NCBI GenBank assembly: GCA_025965315.1
Contig: JAOPXD010000159.1
Location: 1-64,000 of the forward strand
Direction of reading: 5' to 3'
Source of the DNA: Marmoricola sp.
GTDB lineage: Bacteria; Actinomycetota; Actinomycetes; Propionibacteriales; Nocardioidaceae
Length of the DNA stretch: 64,000 bases
The notes under the pieces were generated by a model. It was not told the DNA's origin. It worked only from the letters and a program-made list of their open reading frames with translations, and made no database searches. This document shows positions 43,677 through 52,582 of this stretch, piece after piece. The translations under genes were made by a program, and so were the position numbers. The stretch's first letter is position 1. Each line of letters opens with the position of its first letter.

Positions 43677-44139
43677 CGGTGACTCCTAGTACGAGCTGGG
43701 GAGTGCGAAGTTCGGAGCTCTGCGTCCGCTGAGTGGGAACCGGAGCGGGCTGTGACCTCCGCGCGACGAGCTCGAGGTAGCGCGGGATCATCAGACGCGT
43801 CGCCGGAAGGACCTTGAGGACGCGAGAAATGCGCCCGGACGCCCCCACCTCGCCCCGGGCGAGACCGTCGAGCAGGCTGTAGTCCCCGCTCCAGTAGGTG
43901 TGCAGCCTGTCCGCAGTGATCGTCAGCGTGACGTCGGTCGCCTTCGAGCCGGCGCCGAAGGTCACCGCCACCGGGTCGGAGAGCTCTACGGTGAGCTCGC
44001 AATCGGGGTCGCGGACCACGATGCGGAGCGAGGTCCCGGCGCTGGCGAGACGTGGGCCGACGATCTGATCTGCCGCGGCAAGACGGAATATGCCGCCGAT
44101 GCACTCGTCGACGTCGCGCGCGGTGGCGAAGAATGCCAT
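43660..44139 (-). CDS. SCP2 sterol-carrier-like protein
   Basis: 159 residues resembling the SCP2 fold: ELTVELSDPVAVTFGAGSKATDVTLTITADRLHTYWSGDYSLLDGLARGEV followed by SGRISRVLKVLPATRLMIPRYLEL (landmarks only). SCP2 domains bind sterols, acyl-CoAs or other hydrophobic molecules. The ATG at 44139 has GAGGAAGG upstream. Its 3' end overlaps the ferredoxin reductase start, so the two are coexpressed. It may present a hydrophobic substrate to the P450; that is inference. Confidence 0.7.
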   Translation of the reverse strand: MAFFATARDVDECIGGIFRLAAADQIVGPRLASAGTSLRIVVRDPDCELTVELSDPVAVTFGAGSKATDVTLTITADRLHTYWSGDYSLLDGLARGEVGASGRISRVLKVLPATRLMIPRYLELVARRSQPAPVPTQRTQSSELRTPQLVLGVTDESVR

Positions 44140-44220
44140 GGGCACCTTCCTCAAGGTCTGGTACCAGCGGCGGCTGGCCCTTGAAGTTAGGCGTCGTCGG
44201 ACCCGACCCGAATCGACCGC

Positions 44221-44241
44221 AGGGGGTGAATCTCTCCCCCT
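44221..44241. promoter_or_regulatory. G-rich inverted repeat upstream of the SCP2-like/reductase operon
   Basis: AGGGGG and CCCCCT are perfect arms with a 9-nt loop, about 80 nt before the SCP2-like start and 33 nt past the stop of the LuxR ATPase gene. No T-run follows in either direction, so a regulatory site is as likely as a terminator. Confidence 0.35.
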
Positions 44242-44273
44242 ATCGGCACATCACGTCCGAGCCGGCAGCGGAG

Positions 44274-46604
44274 TCAGTGCCGAATGCGACGTTCGGCGAC
44301 CCAGGCCGCGATCTGGCTCCGCGAGTGGAACCCGAACTTCGCCAGCACGTTCTCGACGTGCCCCTCGGCAGTGCGCTGCGCGATCACCAATCTCTCCGAG
44401 ATCGCCTTGTTGGTGAGGCCTTCTGCCACCAGGTCGGCGATCTCGAGCTCCCGCGGCGTCAAGACCAGATCAGACAGGGCGGGCGCCAGCTCCGGGGCCG
44501 CCGTCTCCTTGAGCGCGAAGGCGAGAGCCTCCTCCTGGCTCATGCGTTCTCCAGCGTCGAACGCGTCGGAGTAGGCCTTCGAGCCCAACGTGGCGTGACA
44601 CTGCTCCACCGCCGTACGGCGTTGGGCCAACCAGTGCTCGGAACCGAACAGCCGTGCACCGAAGCCGTCCCACTGACGTGATGCCGCTCCCAGGAGCAGG
44701 GCTGCTTCGTGGTCCTCGCCGGCCTCTGCACTCGCCCAGGCCATCAGGTCGAGACAGACCGCAAGTCCGAGCGCGTCACGGAAGAACCTCTTGATGACGA
44801 CGGCCTCGCGTGTGCGTGCCAGCGACCCGGGTAGGTCTCCGCGAAGCTTCTGGATGAACGCCTGCCCGTACAACGCGTACGACAACAGCCACCGCTCCCC
44901 GGTCAGGGTGCACAGCTGGTGGCACAGGTCGAACTGGGCAGCAGACTCCTCGATCGCACCCTGGAACAGCAGTGCGAGACCCAGCTGGACTCGCAGCGCC
45001 ACCACGAGGTCGTCGGCGGCGTCGTCGTCGAGCTCGTACAGCTCGAGGCCTTCGTTCAACAACTGGACTGCGCGGTCCGGGTCGTGGAACAGCGCCGCAA
45101 GTCCGAGGACGTGCGTGCTGTAGGCCCGGGTCGCGATGTCACCGATCTCGACCGCCATTGCCCTGCTCTGGTCGAGGAAGGAGATCGCGGCCGCCGTATC
45201 CCCCTGGAGTGCTGCGACGTACCCGGCCGTTGCCAGCGCTCGCGCGCGGGGGACGCTCGGGTCGGACGGCAGGCCGAGCGCTCGTTCGAGCCAGACCCGA
45301 CCTTCATCGAGGAAGAGCGCAACCCAGAGGAACCACGGCTCGCCCAACAAGGAGAGCGCCATCTCCTCGCACCCAGGCTGGTTGAGGCAGTGCTCTGCCG
45401 CAGCGCGCACGTTCGCTTGCTCGAGTCGCAGGGTCACGCACCAGCGTTCCTGCGCCGGACCGAACCACTGCAAGCACGATTCGCTGATCAGGTTCGCGCA
45501 CCAGGCAAGGTGGCGGTCCTGCGCGCGGGCCAGTGCACCGTCGCGGCCCAGCTCGGCCAGACCGTGCTCGCGCAACGGCTCCAGGAACCTGAAACGAGTG
45601 TGCCCGTTGACCTCGGACCGGGTCAGGATCGACTTGTCCACGAGACCGGAGATGGCGTTCAGGACGCCCTCGCGCGGAAGGTGGTCGTCGCTGCAGCAGA
45701 TCTCGGCCGCGTCGACACCGAACCCGCCGACAAAGACGGAGGCTCGCGCCCACAGGATGCGCTCCTCGGGCGTACACAGCTCGTAGCTCCAGTTGATCGT
45801 TGCCTGGAGCGAGTCGTGACGCGACCTGTTGGCACGGCCGCTCGGCGAGAGCAGCTCGAGCCAGGAGCCCAGCCTGAGGTCCAGCTCCTCGACCGACAAC
45901 ACCTTGAGCTTGACCGTCGCCAGCTCGATCGCCAGTGGGATCCCGTCGAGCTTGCGGCAGATGCTCGCGACCGCGGCCTGGTTGCTGGAGGAGAGGGCGA
46001 AGGTACCGGCCGATGCCTCGGCACGCTCCCGGAAGAGGACCAGGGCGGGGTAGGCCACCCCCGCGCCGGGCTCTGCGGCCTGGTCGGCCGTCGGCACCTC
46101 CAGCGGCGCGATCGGCCGGAGGCACTCACCGGCGAGACCGAGCGCCTGGCGGCTGGTGACCAGGATCCGGAGCTTCGGGGCGGCCTTCAGGAGTTCGCCG
46201 ACCACGTCGGCACAGGCGTCGAGGAGGTGCTCGGCGTTGTCGAGGACCAGGAGGAGGGACCGCTCACGCAGGTGTTCGCGCAGGATGGCCATCGGGTCTC
46301 GCCCTGACTTGACCTCGATCTCGAGGCGATCCTCGATGACCTGCGCCAGCAGGGACGGATCGCGGAGGTCTGCGAGCTCGACCCATCCCACGCCGTCGGG
46401 AAACTGCCGGCGCAGCTCGGTGGCCGCTCGGAGCGCAAGTCGGGTCTTCCCCACCCCGCCGACCCCGGTCAAGGTAACCAGCCTGAAATCCCCGACCGAC
46501 CGCTTGATCTCGACCAGCTCCGACCTGCGCCCGACGAAGCTAGTGGTGTCTGCGGGGAGACTGCGACTGCGCATCGCGTCCGCGCCAGTTCCGTGATCAC
46601 GCAT
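44274..46604 (-). CDS. Large LuxR-family (LAL/STAND-type) ATP-binding regulator
   Basis: 776 residues. The N-terminal NTPase has the P-loop LTGVGGVGKTRLAL near residue 40 and LLLVLDNAEHLLD as Walker B; a helical, TPR-like middle follows; the C-terminal LuxR HTH begins LTPRELEIADLVAEGLTNKAISERL. STAND-type activators oligomerise on ligand and ATP binding and then activate transcription. ATG at 46604 was chosen at the start of family homology; its ribosome site is weak. It is transcribed divergently from another LuxR-type gene. Likely target: the P450, dehydrogenase and reductase genes around it. Confidence 0.88.
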   Translation of the reverse strand: MRDHGTGADAMRSRSLPADTTSFVGRRSELVEIKRSVGDFRLVTLTGVGGVGKTRLALRAATELRRQFPDGVGWVELADLRDPSLLAQVIEDRLEIEVKSGRDPMAILREHLRERSLLLVLDNAEHLLDACADVVGELLKAAPKLRILVTSRQALGLAGECLRPIAPLEVPTADQAAEPGAGVAYPALVLFRERAEASAGTFALSSSNQAAVASICRKLDGIPLAIELATVKLKVLSVEELDLRLGSWLELLSPSGRANRSRHDSLQATINWSYELCTPEERILWARASVFVGGFGVDAAEICCSDDHLPREGVLNAISGLVDKSILTRSEVNGHTRFRFLEPLREHGLAELGRDGALARAQDRHLAWCANLISESCLQWFGPAQERWCVTLRLEQANVRAAAEHCLNQPGCEEMALSLLGEPWFLWVALFLDEGRVWLERALGLPSDPSVPRARALATAGYVAALQGDTAAAISFLDQSRAMAVEIGDIATRAYSTHVLGLAALFHDPDRAVQLLNEGLELYELDDDAADDLVVALRVQLGLALLFQGAIEESAAQFDLCHQLCTLTGERWLLSYALYGQAFIQKLRGDLPGSLARTREAVVIKRFFRDALGLAVCLDLMAWASAEAGEDHEAALLLGAASRQWDGFGARLFGSEHWLAQRRTAVEQCHATLGSKAYSDAFDAGERMSQEEALAFALKETAAPELAPALSDLVLTPRELEIADLVAEGLTNKAISERLVIAQRTAEGHVENVLAKFGFHSRSQIAAWVAERRIRH

Positions 46605-46685
46605 GGGCAGTAATCCATTCCTTCGGCCTGGTGCGCTCGCCACGCCCTGCGGATGAGTCTCAGGTGGTCGGCCTGAAGTGTCAAC

Positions 46686-46716
46686 TATAGGACCAAAGTC
46701 AAAACTACCTAGGTAG
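46686..46716. promoter_or_regulatory. Divergent regulatory region: weak GGTCnGACC copy and CTACCTAGGTAG palindrome
   Basis: TATAGGACC (46686-46694) is a weak copy of the window-wide element. CTACCTAGGTAG (46705-46716) is a perfect 12-bp palindrome, and its half-site GGTAGT recurs as direct copies at 46725-46730 and 46737-46742. All lie between the divergent LuxR-type genes (starts 46604 and 46827), fitting control of one or both by a dimeric regulator. Confidence 0.45.
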
Positions 46717-46826
46717 CGAGTCCAGGTAGTCATCCGGGTAGTACTCCCGTCGGCTATTGGTGACCGAGATCGCACAGTGATGGCGGACACATCGTTAACT
46801 CACTCACTGCTTGGCAAAGGTCTCCG

Positions 46827-47876
46827 ATGAAATCGCTCACCGCTCCCGATGAACGTGTGCTGAACACCTACGACACGATCGAGGGCTGGCCCACCGGGTC
46901 AGTCCCGGGTCCTGCGCCGTTCTTCCCTGTAGCTGTTCCGCGTCAACGGGTCAGCTCGCCCATCCCGGACGACGAACCACAGGGATGGGCAGCGGTGGCC
47001 CGGGTGCAGCGCATCATCGGCGACCTCCGCGAGATCCGCACCATCAGCCAGCTCGTCGCGGCAACTCCTGCGGCCGTCTGCCGGCTCGGGTTCGATCGAG
47101 CCATGGTCTCCCGCGTCGACGAGTCGAGCTGGGTCGTGGAAAAGTTCCACAGCACGTCGGACCCCGTGTGGGCGGCCGAGATCAACGCCGTGGCCGCTAC
47201 CGCGTCCCTCCGCCTTGCTCCCACCCTGTTCGAGACCGACATGATCCGGCGCCGCGCGCCGGTACTGGTCCTGAAGGCCCAGGACAACGATCGGGTGAAC
47301 CAGGACCTGGCGAACGTCACGATGTCGCGGTCGTACGTCGCTGCGCCGATCATGCCCGACGGACAGGTGATCGGTTTCCTGCACGCCGACCGCTACGACC
47401 AGGGTGTCGACGTCAGTGCCGCAGACCTTCAGACCCTCGCCTACTTCACCGACCAATTCGGCCAGCTCGTCGCCCGGACGCTGCTGCTCGAACGCCTCGA
47501 CTCGCTCGGCAGCAGCGTGTCGCAGCTGACCGAGGCCTTGAACGGGACTGTGGCCGACTGCCGTCAGGCACCGATCGCGATGTCACCGAGCGGTGTCGGA
47601 TCCTCGTCCGGGCTCACCTCGCCCCTGGCGGCGTTCTCCAGCTCCTTCCGAGCCCCCGGCCCGGCCTCGCCCGACACCGTGCTGACCTCGCGGGAGCTCG
47701 AGGTACTGAGGCACATGGCAGCCGGCGACACGAACTCCCGGATCGCTTCCCGACTGGTCATCTCCGAGGGCACGGTGAAGTCGCACGTGAAGCACATCCT
47801 GCGCAAGCTCGGCGCAGCGAACCGGGCAGAGGCTGTCTGCCGGTGGCTGCAGAAGTCCCAGGCCACGGTCGCCTGA
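46827..47876 (+). CDS. GAF-domain LuxR-family regulator
   Basis: 349 residues. A GAF-like sensor spans about 80-220 (RLGFDRAMVSRVDESSWV, FETDMIRRRAPVLVLKAQ, SYVAAPIMPDGQVIGFLHADRYDQ). A linker follows, then a C-terminal LuxR HTH (LTSRELEVLRHMAAGDTNSRIASRLVISEGTVKSHVKHILRKL). The same phrases recur in the regulator at 59253-60182, so the two are paralogues. No receiver domain is present; the GAF domain probably binds a small molecule directly. It ends at a strong terminator before the ferredoxin gene. Confidence 0.88.
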   Translation: MKSLTAPDERVLNTYDTIEGWPTGSVPGPAPFFPVAVPRQRVSSPIPDDEPQGWAAVARVQRIIGDLREIRTISQLVAATPAAVCRLGFDRAMVSRVDESSWVVEKFHSTSDPVWAAEINAVAATASLRLAPTLFETDMIRRRAPVLVLKAQDNDRVNQDLANVTMSRSYVAAPIMPDGQVIGFLHADRYDQGVDVSAADLQTLAYFTDQFGQLVARTLLLERLDSLGSSVSQLTEALNGTVADCRQAPIAMSPSGVGSSSGLTSPLAAFSSSFRAPGPASPDTVLTSRELEVLRHMAAGDTNSRIASRLVISEGTVKSHVKHILRKLGAANRAEAVCRWLQKSQATVA

Positions 47877-47903
47877 GAGCACGTTCTCCGGACCCGCGCA
47901 CGA

Positions 47904-47937
47904 AAGATGCCCCAGACCTGTCGGCCTGGGGCATCTT
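47904..47937. terminator. Bidirectional intrinsic-type hairpin
   Basis: AAGATGCCCCAG and CTGGGGCATCTT form a perfect 12-bp stem with a 10-nt loop. It lies between the convergent GAF-LuxR gene (stop 47876) and ferredoxin gene (stop 47958). U-tracts are short, but stem strength and placement make it a terminator for both directions. Confidence 0.8.
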
Positions 47938-47957
47938 CTGCTGCACCGGAGCGCTGG

Positions 47958-48278
47958 TCAGCCCTCGTTCGACGCAACCACGACCCGAAGGCCGTCCGAC
48001 CCGTCGGTCACGATGAGCTGGCAGGCGAGGCGTGAGCTGTCCCGAGCACCGTCGGCGAAGGAGAGCAGATCCAGCTCCTCCTCGGTCGCCGCGTCGAACG
48101 CTTCGCGCCACTCAGCGTCTACGTAGACGTGGCACGTGGCACACGAGCAGCTCCCGCCGCACTCGGCAACGATCCCCGGGAGGTTGTTGCGGACCGAGCC
48201 GTCCATGACGCTCTGACCGAGCGGTACGTCCACGACGTGCTCGGACTCGTCAGCGAGGACGTAGGTGACCTTGGGCAC
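47958..48278 (-). CDS. [2Fe-2S] ferredoxin, adrenodoxin/putidaredoxin type
   Basis: 106 residues. Cluster ligands C40, C46, C49 (C-x5-C-x2-C in ECGGSCSCATC) and C86 in RLACQL give the classic vertebrate-type ferredoxin pattern; C44 is an extra non-ligand Cys. EEELDLL in the interaction helix is typical for P450 partners. It lies 11 nt downstream of the P450 gene. It should shuttle electrons from the reductase at 42444-43676 to that P450. Confidence 0.93.
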   Translation of the reverse strand: MPKVTYVLADESEHVVDVPLGQSVMDGSVRNNLPGIVAECGGSCSCATCHVYVDAEWREAFDAATEEELDLLSFADGARDSSRLACQLIVTDGSDGLRVVVASNEG

Positions 48279-48289
48279 GGGAGTGTTCC

Positions 48290-49618
48290 TTATGGCTCGA
48301 GGGTCAGGGAGACCGGGAGATTCTTGAGACCCCCGACGAAGTTGGTCTGGACGACCTTGCGCTCGCCGACGATCTCCAGAGCAGAGATCCGCGGGAGGAG
48401 CTCCTCGAACATCACCCGGAGCTCAAGCTTCGCCAGGTGTTGACCGATGCACATGTGCGGCCCGTAACCGAACGCGATCTGCTTGTTCGGTTTGCGGTCG
48501 AGCCTGAATTCGTCCGGCGCCTCGAACACGTCAGCGTCGCGGTTTGCCGATTGGTACAGCAGCATGAAGCGATCGCCGGCGCTCACCGGTACGCCTCCCA
48601 CCGTGGTGTCCACGACAGTTCTGCGCGCAAAGCTCTTGACCGGCGAGGCCCACCGGAGGCCCTCGTTGACGAGGTCCGGGATCAGACCGAGGTCCGCCTG
48701 CACCCGAGCCAGCTGGTCCGGGTGAAGGGCGAGCTGCTCGATCGTCGTCGACATCGTGCTCGAGGTGGTGTCGTGGCCGGCTGTTGCGATCGCCGTGAAC
48801 CACCCGTACGCGAAGGTCTTCGGGTAGTACTCCCCGTCCGGCTGGCGGGCCGAGGCGATCAAGGTGGCCAGGTCGTCGCGTGGGTTCGCGCGACGGTCCT
48901 CCACCAGGACGTCGAAGTAGGCGAAGAAGTCCTGGATCGCGGCAGCCCACTGCTGGGCCGCAGCTTCCGGGCTCAGCGGTTCGACGTCGTCGCGGGCCAG
49001 GTCGGGATCCTGGGTTCCGAAGAACTCCTGGGTCAGCGCCATCATCCGCGGTTCGTCTGCTTCGGGAACCCCGAACAGCGTCATGATCACGTGCAGCGGG
49101 TAGTACACGGCGAAGTCCTTGACGAAGTCGACCTCGTTGACCCCTGGCTTGAGGAACTTGTCGATCGCGGTGCGGGCGAGGTCCCTGATCGAGTCCTCCC
49201 ACTGCTTGAGCTGCGCCGGCCGGAACCAGGCGGCTGCGATGTCCTTGACGGCGGTGTGCTCAGGCGGGTCGAGGTAGGTGATGGTGTCCAGGATCCGAAG
49301 GCTGCCGCCGGTGAGGCCCTTGGTGAACTCGTCGCCAGCCTGGTTCTGGACGATCGGGTTGTGCGACCCCGGCTCGTCACCGCCACCGCTGGTGAAGATG
49401 TCCGGCTGGCGCTCGATCTCCATGATGTCGGCGTGCTTGCTCACCAGCCACAGCTTGTCGAACCCGTCGACGTCCGACTGCCCGAGAGGAAGGTTCTCGC
49501 GGAGCCAGGCATAGGCACCGAAGAGTGCAGTTTCGTCGCGGTGGCCCTCCGCGAGCACGATCTGCTCGGCGATCTCGGTCGGGACCAGGTGGCTCTGCAC
49601 GATCTCTGATGTCGTCAT
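48290..49618 (-). CDS. Cytochrome P450, CYP108 (P450terp)-like
   Basis: 442 residues: I-helix AGHDTTSST, ExxR in [16 protein letters not shown], heme loop [17 protein letters not shown] with ligand Cys390. Similarity to P450terp (CYP108), recalled from memory, extends along the protein: PLGQ...[64 protein letters not shown]450terp hydroxylates the ring methyl of alpha-terpineol. Downstream ferredoxin and upstream aldehyde and alcohol dehydrogenases form the route from methyl to acid. Substrate class (p-menthane or similar) is inferred from family. Confidence 0.9.
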   Translation of the reverse strand: MTTSEIVQSHLVPTEIAEQIVLAEGHRDETALFGAYAWLRENLPLGQSDVDGFDKLWLVSKHADIMEIERQPDIFTSGGGDEPGSHNPIVQNQAGDEFTKGLTGGSLRILDTITYLDPPEHTAVKDIAAAWFRPAQLKQWEDSIRDLARTAIDKFLKPGVNEVDFVKDFAVYYPLHVIMTLFGVPEADEPRMMALTQEFFGTQDPDLARDDVEPLSPEAAAQQWAAAIQDFFAYFDVLVEDRRANPRDDLATLIASARQPDGEYYPKTFAYGWFTAIATAGHDTTSSTMSTTIEQLALHPDQLARVQADLGLIPDLVNEGLRWASPVKSFARRTVVDTTVGGVPVSAGDRFMLLYQSANRDADVFEAPDEFRLDRKPNKQIAFGYGPHMCIGQHLAKLELRVMFEELLPRISALEIVGERKVVQTNFVGGLKNLPVSLTLEP

Positions 49619-49670
49619 GGGGCTTCCTTTCGTTAAGGATCGAAGTCGTGGGCGGGCTCGCCGGGTCGGT

Positions 49671-51146
49671 TCAGACCCAACCGGCCTTGGTGGCGACCTC
49701 GGCGTCCAGGTACACGGTCTTGAACTGCTGGAACGCGGCGAGGCCTTCGGGGCCGAACTCGCGGCCGATGCCGCTGGACTTGATCCCGCCGAACGGGGCC
49801 GTCGGGTCGTTCATGTACCCGTTGATGCCGATGGTTCCGGTCTGCACGTTGCGGGCGAAGGCCACGCCGCGCTCCGGGTCCTCGGTCCACACGGAGCCGC
49901 CCAGGCCGTAGTCGGAGTTGTTGGCGATCTGCACCGCCTGTGCCTCGTCCGTGTACGAGATCACCGACAGCACCGGGCCGAAGATCTCCTCCTGGGCGAT
50001 CGTGTGGTTCTGGTCGACGTCACCGAACACGGTCGGTTCCAGGAACCAGCCGCGGTCCCGGCTGGCCGGCCGGCCGCCACCGGTGGTCAGACGAGCGCCG
50101 TCGGAGCTGCCCTTGGCGATGTATCCCTCGATGCGCTCGCGCTGCCGCTGCGAGACGACCGGACCGATCTGCGTCCCCCGATCGGCCGGGTCTCCGACGA
50201 CGAGCGACGACGCGAGGCCGGTGATCGTGTCGAGTACTTCGGCGTACCGGCTCGCCGGGGCCAGGACCCGGGTGCCGAGCCAGCAGATCTGACCGTTGTT
50301 CAGGAGTGTCGCCGCGAAGAACTTCTCGATGTTCGACACGAGGTCGGCATCGTCGAGGACGATCGCGGCCGACTTGCCGCCGAGCTCGAGGGTCACCGGA
50401 CGCAGCAGCCGACCGCAGGTCTCCGCGATCGCACGGCCTGCACCGGTCGACCCGGTGAACGACACCTTGTCGACGCCGGGGTGCTCGACGAGGTAGGCGC
50501 CGACCTCGCGGCCGGCAGGCACGATGTTCAGCACGCCGGCAGGCAGGCCCGCAGCGACCGCGGCCTCAGCCATCAGGAACGCGTCAAGCACGGTCTCGGG
50601 TGCCGGCTTGAGAACAACGGTGCACCCAGCAGCCAACGCCGGGGCCACCTTGAGGAAGGTGATGCCCTGGGGAACGTTCCACGGGACGATCGCGGCGACG
50701 ACGCCCACCGGGTCGCGGCGCACCAACGACGCGCCACCGAGCATCCCCGGACGGATCTCCTCCTGGGGGACCTCGACCATCAGGCCGGCGTAGTAGCGCA
50801 CGAGCAGCGCCGGGAATCCGGCCTCGAACATCTCGGCGACCACGATCGGCATGCCGTTCTGCTGCGAGACCCGGGACGCGGTCTCGGCACCACGCGCCTC
50901 GAGCTCGTCGGCGAAGCGGTTGAGTACCTCGGCCCGCCGCGAAGGCTCCCACCGCGACCAACCGTCAGGGGCGTCAAAGGCGGTGCGGGCCGCGTCGACG
51001 GCCGCGTCGATGTCGCGCTCGGTGCCCAGCGGGACCGAGCCGATCTGCTCCTCGGTCGTGGGCGAGATCACCGGGATGACCTCCGTGCCCAACGGTGCGT
51101 TCCAGTCGCCGCCGACGTACAGCTTGTCGTAGTACATGGTGCTCAT
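49671..51146 (-). CDS. NAD(P)-dependent aldehyde dehydrogenase
   Basis: 491 residues. PWNVPQ and [10 protein letters not shown] bind cofactor, FTGSTGAGR is the Rossmann loop, TLELGGKSA carries the general-base Glu, and [13 protein letters not shown] the catalytic Cys; [18 protein letters not shown] closes the protein. Full length, all key residues present. It lies between the alcohol dehydrogenase and the P450, so it should oxidise the aldehyde derived from the P450 product to a carboxylic acid for a CoA ligase. Confidence 0.92.
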   Translation of the reverse strand: MSTMYYDKLYVGGDWNAPLGTEVIPVISPTTEEQIGSVPLGTERDIDAAVDAARTAFDAPDGWSRWEPSRRAEVLNRFADELEARGAETASRVSQQNGMPIVVAEMFEAGFPALLVRYYAGLMVEVPQEEIRPGMLGGASLVRRDPVGVVAAIVPWNVPQGITFLKVAPALAAGCTVVLKPAPETVLDAFLMAEAAVAAGLPAGVLNIVPAGREVGAYLVEHPGVDKVSFTGSTGAGRAIAETCGRLLRPVTLELGGKSAAIVLDDADLVSNIEKFFAATLLNNGQICWLGTRVLAPASRYAEVLDTITGLASSLVVGDPADRGTQIGPVVSQRQRERIEGYIAKGSSDGARLTTGGGRPASRDRGWFLEPTVFGDVDQNHTIAQEEIFGPVLSVISYTDEAQAVQIANNSDYGLGGSVWTEDPERGVAFARNVQTGTIGINGYMNDPTAPFGGIKSSGIGREFGPEGLAAFQQFKTVYLDAEVATKAGWV

Positions 51147-51187
51147 GTGAGGTGCCTTTCGGAGAGGGAAGGAGGGATTGGCGTCAA

Positions 51188-52291
51188 TCAGCCGTGGACG
51201 AGGACGACCTTGACGGCGTCACCCTGTGCCTGGACCGCGATGGCCTCGTTGATCTGGGAGAACGGCATGATGGTGACGAGCTTCTCGACCGGGAACCTGC
51301 CGGCCTGCTGGAGTGCGATGAGCTCGGGGATGAAGACGTCCGGGTCGCTGTCGCCCTCGACGATGCCGATCACGGACGCGCCGAGGATCTGCACACCCAT
51401 CAGGCTCAGCGGAAAGGCCGCGGCCGGGTCGGCCGGAACTCCGAGCAGGCCGAGCTTGCCGCGGTGGGCGAGCGAGGCGAATGCCTGCTCGATCACCGCA
51501 AGGTTGGCGGTCGTGTCGATGATGTAGTTCACGCCCTCGGGGAGAAGGGCTCGAAGCTGCTCCGACACGGGGCCGTCCGCAGGGTCGAAGGCATGGGTTG
51601 CTCCGAGGGACAGCGCGAGCTCCCGGCGCTTGGCGACGGGCTCGACCACGATGATGGTGCTGAGCTCCCGCACGACGGCAGCTAGGACGGCTGAGAGGCC
51701 GACGGAGCCGCCGCCCATCACCAGCAAGGATCCCCCGGCCTGGCAGTCGAGCGAGTTCATCACGGCGCCGGCACCGGTCTGGACGCCGCATCCCAGCGGG
51801 CTGACCATGGCCAGGTCCGCAGCGGGATCGACCTTGACCACGTTGCGTTCGTGAGCGATGGCGTGGGTCGCGAAGGACGACTGACCGAAGAAGTTGCTGC
51901 CGATCGCCTTCTCGTCGATCGTCAGCGCCGAGGTGCCGTCGGGACGCGCTCCGCCGAAGTTCGACGGCATGAACTCGAGGCAGTACGACGGGTGGTCGGC
52001 CCGGCACGACGTGCAGTCCCCACAGCTGTTGAAGGTGAGCGCGACCTTGTCGCCGGCGCTGACCTTGGTGACGCCGTCGCCGACGGAGACCACGGTTCCG
52101 CTGCCTTCGTGGCCGAAGACACCGGGAAGCGGGAACGGCAGGTGTCCGTGCTGGGCGGCGAGGTCGGTGTGGCAGAGCCCGACAGCGGCGATGGCGACCA
52201 GGACCTCGCCAGCTACCGGCTCACCCAGGGTGACGGTTTCGAGCTGGAAGTCGGCACCCAGCTCGTGGACGACTGCTGCGGTGATCTCCAT
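51188..52291 (-). CDS. Zinc-dependent aryl/allylic-alcohol dehydrogenase
   Basis: 367-residue medium-chain alcohol dehydrogenase. Catalytic zinc ligands lie in VGLCHTDLA and GHEGSGTV and a Cys in PLGCGVQTGAGAV; the structural-zinc lobe is CGDCTSCRADHPSYC. NAD site GGGSVGLSAV. It is of the benzyl-/perillyl-alcohol dehydrogenase type, suited to a bulky primary alcohol. First gene of the operon ADH-ALDH-P450-ferredoxin. Its promoter region (52292-52582) is rich in inverted repeats. Confidence 0.92.
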   Translation of the reverse strand: MEITAAVVHELGADFQLETVTLGEPVAGEVLVAIAAVGLCHTDLAAQHGHLPFPLPGVFGHEGSGTVVSVGDGVTKVSAGDKVALTFNSCGDCTSCRADHPSYCLEFMPSNFGGARPDGTSALTIDEKAIGSNFFGQSSFATHAIAHERNVVKVDPAADLAMVSPLGCGVQTGAGAVMNSLDCQAGGSLLVMGGGSVGLSAVLAAVVRELSTIIVVEPVAKRRELALSLGATHAFDPADGPVSEQLRALLPEGVNYIIDTTANLAVIEQAFASLAHRGKLGLLGVPADPAAAFPLSLMGVQILGASVIGIVEGDSDPDVFIPELIALQQAGRFPVEKLVTIMPFSQINEAIAVQAQGDAVKVVLVHG

Positions 52292-52387
52292 CGCGAGTTC
52301 CTCTCGGATCGTGTTCGGTGTTGACGGAGATCACGGGGGTCTCACGTCGAGATGTCCAGTTTCGGGAGCGCCAGGACACCCGACATC

Positions 52388-52402
52388 ACCCCTAGGAGGG
52401 GT
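52388..52402. promoter_or_regulatory. Inverted repeat ACCCCT-AGG-AGGGGT
   Basis: Perfect 6-bp arms around a 3-nt centre, about 100 nt upstream of the alcohol dehydrogenase start, followed by a C-rich run. Placement in a divergent promoter region suggests an activator site for one of the LuxR-type regulators. No experimental counterpart is known to me. Confidence 0.45.
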
Positions 52403-52419
52403 CTCCCTCCCCCGTTGAG

Positions 52420-52437
52420 CGGGTCGAAGGCGACCCG
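52420..52437. repeat. Short hairpin CGGGTCG-aagg-CGACCCG
   Basis: A perfect 7-bp stem with a 4-nt loop in the 291-bp region between the divergent alcohol dehydrogenase and hydrolase genes. There is no T-run, so it is unlikely to terminate transcription. It may be a binding site or chance. Confidence 0.3.
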
Positions 52438-52469
52438 TGTCGGCTTCCCGTCGGAGCGCAGGCCATTTT

Positions 52470-52511
52470 GGTCTGAAGATTCTCAAACTCAGTGGGTCAA
52501 TATTTGGCCCA
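52470..52511. promoter_or_regulatory. Hydrolase/ADH intergenic region: weak GGTCnGACC copy and 19-bp inverted repeat
   Basis: GGTCTGAAG (52470-52478, in CATTTTGGTCTGAAG) is a half copy of the window-wide element. TGGGTCAATATTTGGCCCA (52493-52511) is an imperfect dyad centred on 52502. Both lie upstream of the hydrolase start at 52583. Confidence 0.4.
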
Positions 52512-52582
52512 GTGGATGTACGGTGCCGGAATCACACCTGCGACAGCAGCTTGCCGATCGTCTTCCCGCTCAAGGAGAGCTC

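Noticed and set aside
52420-52437. Terminator
   Set aside because: It lies between divergent starts and lacks a T-run.
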